From Dermatophilaceae bacterium Sec6.4 (GTDB lineage Bacteria > Actinomycetota > Actinomycetes > Actinomycetales > Dermatophilaceae), in assembly GCA_039636865.1 (NCBI GenBank), contig CP144173.1, positions 1-63,072 on the forward strand: DNA of 63,072 bases, in the 5' to 3' direction. This document shows positions 59,659-63,072 of this stretch, piece after piece. How positions within the stretch are numbered: position 1 is the stretch's first letter; every line of letters starts with the position of its first letter. Below the pieces are notes generated by a model. That model made no database searches. It worked only from the letters and a program-made list of their open reading frames with translations, and was not told where the DNA came from. A program made the position numbers and the translations under genes.

Positions 59659-60717
59659 CTAGCCGGGTGTTAGCCGGCACAGCACGAAGCGTCCTTTAAC
59701 CGTGCCAGCATCGACGCCACTCGCGCGCAACAGATACGGCTCATATGTGCCGCTCTCTGTCTTGAAACGCACCACGATGGGAGCATCAGCGATCCTTGGC
59801 TCCCGGGCAGACGACGTGAGGTACTGCTGCACTTTCCCAAGGTCGGCCAAGTCCAACATGTTGAGTAACGACCCGTTTCCGGGGTCGGCCAAACGTGCCT
59901 TGCCCCACTGGGCGCGCGACCACATGTACAGCGACCATGTGCGCGTATCGATCGCTGCCAGCGCCGCATCAGTTAGATCGAAGGCGGCGCGCAACAGATC
60001 TTCGGAGTGGACCTCCACGAAATCTGGAATGACGTGGCCCTCACCCTCTGGTGCCTCATGGGTGATCCCCCGAAGCCACCGATCGTCACCATCTGCTCCG
60101 CCCTCGCCAGCAAATCGCAGGTGCTTCGTTGACGGAACTGCTTCGCCCCGACCCGTCATGATTCGGTATCGAAAAATCGGAACCGTGAACGTCGGGTTGT
60201 CGATCCACTGCTCGAGGTAGGTGTACATCTCTGCCCGATGCTCAAAGCCAATGAGGTGGTTGAGCCACTGCGGCATTGCTGTCTTCCCGTTAACCAGATC
60301 AGCAAACTCGGGGTCACTACGGTCTAGCTCGTATAACTCGAACATTTTTTCGTCCCAGAAGATGTGGATCGTTCGGTCCGAGTGGACACGATCCAGCTCC
60401 CATTCCCAGCAACCCACCAGTGGTGGAGTCGCCTCTTCCTGAGACTTGTCGTAGTAGATGCCGTGCACGGCGGTGAGAGATCCCGTCTTCACCGTGGTGA
60501 TTGGAACAGCCTTGACGATGAGTGGCCCGTCGTCTCGTTCGACGGGCGTACCCCGCAAGATGGCCTCGTCGATAGCTGGCAGCAGAAGCCGACGCGCCTT
60601 CGCATCCAAGACCTGCTGCGGACTCACTGCCTTATATGGCTCGTCCCCGACTGCCAGCAGCATTCCGTGTGCGTCGGTAAGCACCCACTGGTTATCAACA
60701 TTGATCCTTGTAGGCAC
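59659..60717 (-). CDS. PAS-like sensory protein of unknown role
   Basis: A 352-residue protein from GTG 60717 (GAGGGG upstream); an in-frame GTG at 60747 is an alternative. The sequence NVDNQWVLTDAHGMLLAVGD opens a PAS-like fold. The middle (CWEWELDRVHSDRTIHIFWD, EKMFELYELDRSDPEFADLV) is a second PAS pattern, and the C-terminus (RIADAPIVVRFKTESGTYEP, YLLRASG) a third. No kinase, cyclase or DNA-binding domain is present. It is divergent from the short-chain dehydrogenase with 70 bases between starts, so the two may be functionally linked. Confidence 0.65.
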   Translation of the reverse strand: MPTRINVDNQWVLTDAHGMLLAVGDEPYKAVSPQQVLDAKARRLLLPAIDEAILRGTPVERDDGPLIVKAVPITTVKTGSLTAVHGIYYDKSQEEATPPLVGCWEWELDRVHSDRTIHIFWDEKMFELYELDRSDPEFADLVNGKTAMPQWLNHLIGFEHRAEMYTYLEQWIDNPTFTVPIFRYRIMTGRGEAVPSTKHLRFAGEGGADGDDRWLRGITHEAPEGEGHVIPDFVEVHSEDLLRAAFDLTDAALAAIDTRTWSLYMWSRAQWGKARLADPGNGSLLNMLDLADLGKVQQYLTSSAREPRIADAPIVVRFKTESGTYEPYLLRASGVDAGTVKGRFVLCRLTPG

Positions 60718-60788
60718 CTGCTGTATCCCCTCATCGCCCGTATGCACGATCCTATGGGTGAACCTGGCACGCCAATAGAGTGCCGTGT

Positions 60789-61484
60789 ATGGCTGATCCC
60801 CTCTCTGTCCTCGTATTCGGTGCAAGTCGCGGGATCGGCCGCGCCACGGCGCGTCGATACCAGGAGCTGGGGCATCACGTCGCAGGTACCCGCCGGCCAG
60901 GTGGGTCAGTGCCAGACGGGGTGTTGGATCTCGAAGCAGACATCACCAACACCTCGAGTATCGCGGCCGCGCATGACGCCGCGATAGCAGCGCACGGAGC
61001 CCTCGATGTCTTGGTCGTCGCATCGGGCATCACGCGCGATAGCTTCCTACTTCGCATGTCCGACGAGGATCTCAGAGATGTGATCGAGACGAACCTGATC
61101 GGACCTATCAACGTCGTGCGATGCGCGTGGCGCAGTATGTGGCGAGCCCGCAAGGGATCCGTGGTGCTGCTCTCCTCAACCGGCGCCAAGGTCGGCCAAA
61201 GCGCGCAGGCGAACTACACCGCTAGCAAGGCAGGCCTCGAAGGCTTCATACGGTCAGCATCCCGCGAAGGTGCAAAACGAGGCATCCGAATCAACGCTCT
61301 CGCACCCGGCGCAACTGACACCGACATGCTCAAAGCAGTCCCTGACGCTGTCCTCGAGCGGATGAAAGACGGCATTCCCATGGGCCGCATCTCGACCGAA
61401 GACGAGATCGCCGCCGCGATCATTGACTACGCGGCTATGACCTACGTGACTGGCCAAACCCTCTACGTCAGCGGCGGCGTCTAA
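60789..61484 (+). CDS. Short-chain dehydrogenase/reductase (FabG-like)
   Basis: A 231-residue protein starting MADPLSVLVFGASRGIGRAT. The Rossmann nucleotide loop GASRGIG (residues 10-16), the catalytic SS-TG-Y-x-x-x-K set (VVLLSSTGAK, then ANYTASKAGLEGF) and the C-terminal TGQTLYVSGGV are all present, so it is a complete classical SDR resembling 3-oxoacyl-ACP reductase. The substrate is unknown. It is divergent from the PAS-like gene. Confidence 0.92.
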   Translation: MADPLSVLVFGASRGIGRATARRYQELGHHVAGTRRPGGSVPDGVLDLEADITNTSSIAAAHDAAIAAHGALDVLVVASGITRDSFLLRMSDEDLRDVIETNLIGPINVVRCAWRSMWRARKGSVVLLSSTGAKVGQSAQANYTASKAGLEGFIRSASREGAKRGIRINALAPGATDTDMLKAVPDAVLERMKDGIPMGRISTEDEIAAAIIDYAAMTYVTGQTLYVSGGV

Positions 61485-61589
61485 ACCCCACCCCACGAGA
61501 GCGTTCGAGCCACCAAGGCCAGTTTCTAGACCGAGCGTGCCATTTGCCACGAACAACTCTGCCTCCGCGCTGGTACGCAGCCACCGACA

Positions 61590-61598
61590 GGCAAGAAC
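61590..61598. repeat. 9-bp target-site duplication, left copy
   Basis: GGCAAGAAC directly before the left inverted repeat of the IS256-family element; the identical nonamer spans the window end and start. Intact duplication indicates recent insertion. Confidence 0.85.
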
Positions 61599-63071
61599 GA
61601 GTAATGATCAGAACCTGTGGATGGAGTTCGGCGAGGTGACGTGAAGAGGGCGTACCTCCCGAGCAAGATCTGAAGCCCATGCAAGTTCTGATCGGGGTCG
61701 GCGTTGGCGCGCCGGCTCGGGAAGGTACGCCCATGCTCAAGGTAGCTCAGGAGAACCGCGGGTCCAGCGAGGACAGTAACGAAAAGATCGCCGTGGTTGA
61801 GGGCGGGTCGTTGCTGGATCAGATTGTGCGTGATGGTGCCCGGCAGATGCTTGCGGCAGCGTTGCAGGGTGAGGTCGCCGCGTATATCGACGCGTTCGCG
61901 GACCAGCTCGACGTTGATGGTCACCGGTTGGTGGTGCGTAACGGGTTCCACGAGCCGCGGGAGGTGAGCACTGCGGCGGGCGCGGTGCCGGTCCGGGCAC
62001 CTCGGGTCAACGACAAGAGGATTCAGGAGGGCACTGGGGCGCGGGCCCGGTTCGCCTCAGCGATCCTGCCCGCGTGGGCGCGTAAGTCCCCGCAGGTCGC
62101 TGAAGTGCTGCCGTTGTTGTACCTACACGGTCTGTCGTCGAATGATTTCGCTCCGGCGTTGGAGCAGTTTCTAGGCAGTAGCCATGGCCTGTCACCGGCA
62201 ACGATCACCCGGTTAACGACCGCGTGGCAAGGCGAGGCGGACGCGTTCACCAAGCGGTCCCTGTCCGGCACCGACTACGTGTACATGTGGGTGGACGGGA
62301 TCCACCTCAAAGTTCGCCTGGCCCAGGACAAGGTGTGCCTGTTGGTGATGATTGGGGTCCGCGCTGATGGGACCAAAGAGTTGATCGCGTTGGAGGACGG
62401 GCACCGCGAATCGACCGAGTCCTGGGCGGACCTGCTGCGCTCGTGTAAACGCCGCGGGATGGCCGCCCCGGTCCTGGCAGCAGGCGATGGGGCGTTGGGG
62501 TTCTGGGCTGCTGTGCGCGAGGTGTTCCCCGAAACACGTGAGCAGCGGTGCTGGTTCCACAAGATCGCCAACGTCCTAAATTGCCTGCCGGAGTCCGCTC
62601 AGCCGGGCGCGAAAGCCGCACTGGCCGAAATTTGGAACGCCGAGGACAAGACGCACGCCCAGGCCGCGGCCAGGTCGTTCGCGAAGGAGTACGGCACGAA
62701 ATGGCCCAAGGCTGCCGCGAAGATCACCGATGATCTGGACGTGTTGCTCGCGTTCTATGACTATCCGGCCGAGCATTGGGTCCACCTACGCACCACCAAC
62801 CCCATCGAATCAACTTTCGCGACCGTCCGGTTGCGCCAACGGGTGACGAAAGGACCCGGCTCGAGGGCCGCGGGGGTCGCGATGGCCTTCAAGCTCATCC
62901 AGTCCGCCCAAACCAGATGGCGAGCAGTCAACGCACCCCACCTCGTCGCCCTCGTCCGAGCCGGCGCCACCTTCAAAAACGGCATCCTGATCGAACGACC
63001 CAGCGACCACGAATCAGGCGGTGATCAACACGTCGCGTGACACGCCCATCCACAGGATTTGACTATTACTC
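61599..63071 (+). mobile_element. Complete IS256-family insertion sequence
   Basis: 1473 bp with imperfect inverted repeats: GAGTAATGATCAGAACCTGT at the left and the complement of the right end (GAGTAATAGTCAAATCCTGT...), 22 of the first 26 positions matching and both including CCTGTGGATGG. It has one intact transposase gene and a perfect 9-bp target duplication across the circular junction. It sits in non-coding DNA between the short-chain dehydrogenase and the first small gene; the joined flanks show no interrupted gene. Confidence 0.92.
61733..63040 (+). CDS. IS256-family (mutator) transposase
   Basis: A 435-residue full-length protein. The catalytic triad is visible: Asp in VYMWVDGIHLKVRLAQ, Asp in PVLAAGDGALGFWAAV with the following CWFHK (C/D-x-x-H signature), and Glu in LRTTNPIESTFATVRLR. 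The N-terminal part (ARQMLAAALQGEVAAYIDAF, VVRNGFHEPREVSTAAG) is also typical. It moves the element by a copy-out/paste-in route. ATG 61733 is used; an upstream in-frame ATG at 61679 would add 18 residues. Confidence 0.93.
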   Translation: MLKVAQENRGSSEDSNEKIAVVEGGSLLDQIVRDGARQMLAAALQGEVAAYIDAFADQLDVDGHRLVVRNGFHEPREVSTAAGAVPVRAPRVNDKRIQEGTGARARFASAILPAWARKSPQVAEVLPLLYLHGLSSNDFAPALEQFLGSSHGLSPATITRLTTAWQGEADAFTKRSLSGTDYVYMWVDGIHLKVRLAQDKVCLLVMIGVRADGTKELIALEDGHRESTESWADLLRSCKRRGMAAPVLAAGDGALGFWAAVREVFPETREQRCWFHKIANVLNCLPESAQPGAKAALAEIWNAEDKTHAQAAARSFAKEYGTKWPKAAAKITDDLDVLLAFYDYPAEHWVHLRTTNPIESTFATVRLRQRVTKGPGSRAAGVAMAFKLIQSAQTRWRAVNAPHLVALVRAGATFKNGILIERPSDHESGGDQHVA

Positions 63072-63072
63072 G

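Noticed and set aside
1..63072. tRNA, rRNA or CRISPR loci
   Set aside because: No cloverleaf-type sequence, rRNA segment or spaced repeat array was noticed on either strand.

Overview
The sequence reads as a complete circular conjugative plasmid of a high-GC Gram-positive bacterium (Actinomycetota). It carries an actinobacterial-type replication initiator, ParA with a small partner, an ArdC-like antirestriction protein, a MobC/VirD2-type relaxase pair, an SCO6880/VirB4/VirD4-type conjugation operon, an Lsr2-like silencer, and codon use rich in G and C. Circularity is supported directly. The IS256-family element at the end of the window is flanked by a 9-base target duplication (61590-61598) whose second copy is formed by the last base of the window followed by its first eight. 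The genus cannot be told from the sequence alone.

Layout. 1-9.0 kb is maintenance backbone: a ribbon-helix-helix-like gene, a probable Rep gene, an anchored secreted HNH/Excalibur nuclease divergent from a winged-helix gene, then a leading-region-like block. That block holds ArdC, a 69-aa protein, a 54-aa zinc-knuckle protein, a 147-aa protein and parA with its partner, and its transcription units start from near-identical promoter/leader modules. 9.0-34 kb is cargo in layers. It includes an IS3-type element with a nonsense codon in orfB, an OGG-fold protein, a TY-Chap chaperone beside a truncated effector, and a type II restriction-modification pair. It continues with a serine recombinase and its candidate res site, a coupled operon (zinc protein, OmpA lipoprotein, four-TM protein, small protein), and an AT-richer cassette (HAD phosphatase, broken gene, GDPD-like, 2H phosphoesterase, HTH protein with a kinase-like C-terminus). 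An intact ISL3 element, a pentapeptide-repeat membrane protein, a possible toxin gene followed by an XRE-wHTH-ROK fusion, and a tyrosine recombinase coupled to an unknown protein complete it.

35-58 kb is the transfer region. The mobilisation genes run rightward (mobC, relaxase, then an Lsr2-like gene). An ACT-domain gene and a foreign-looking KAP-type ATPase follow. The conjugation operon runs leftward from 57.9 to 41.6 kb as about fifteen mostly overlapping genes: beta-propeller protein, transglycosylase/C40 peptidase, lipoprotein, MinD/ParA-like ATPase, DUF6668-like protein, small membrane proteins, TrbL-like channel, a 24-aa micro-ORF, SCO6880 protein, VirB4 ATPase, VirD4 coupling protein, DUF4913 protein and a repeat-rich protein. 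58-63 kb holds an XRE-like regulator, an MBL-fold hydrolase, a PAS-like protein, a short-chain dehydrogenase and the IS256 element.

If the 9-34 kb cargo is removed, the ArdC/parA block lies next to the mobilisation genes. That suits a leading region entering the recipient first, with the repeated promoter modules giving coordinated early expression of antirestriction and establishment genes. The most unusual points are those modules, the possible toxin/HTH-ROK locus with its leaderless palindromic promoter, the coupled OmpA-lipoprotein operon, and the AT-richer phosphoesterase cassette.
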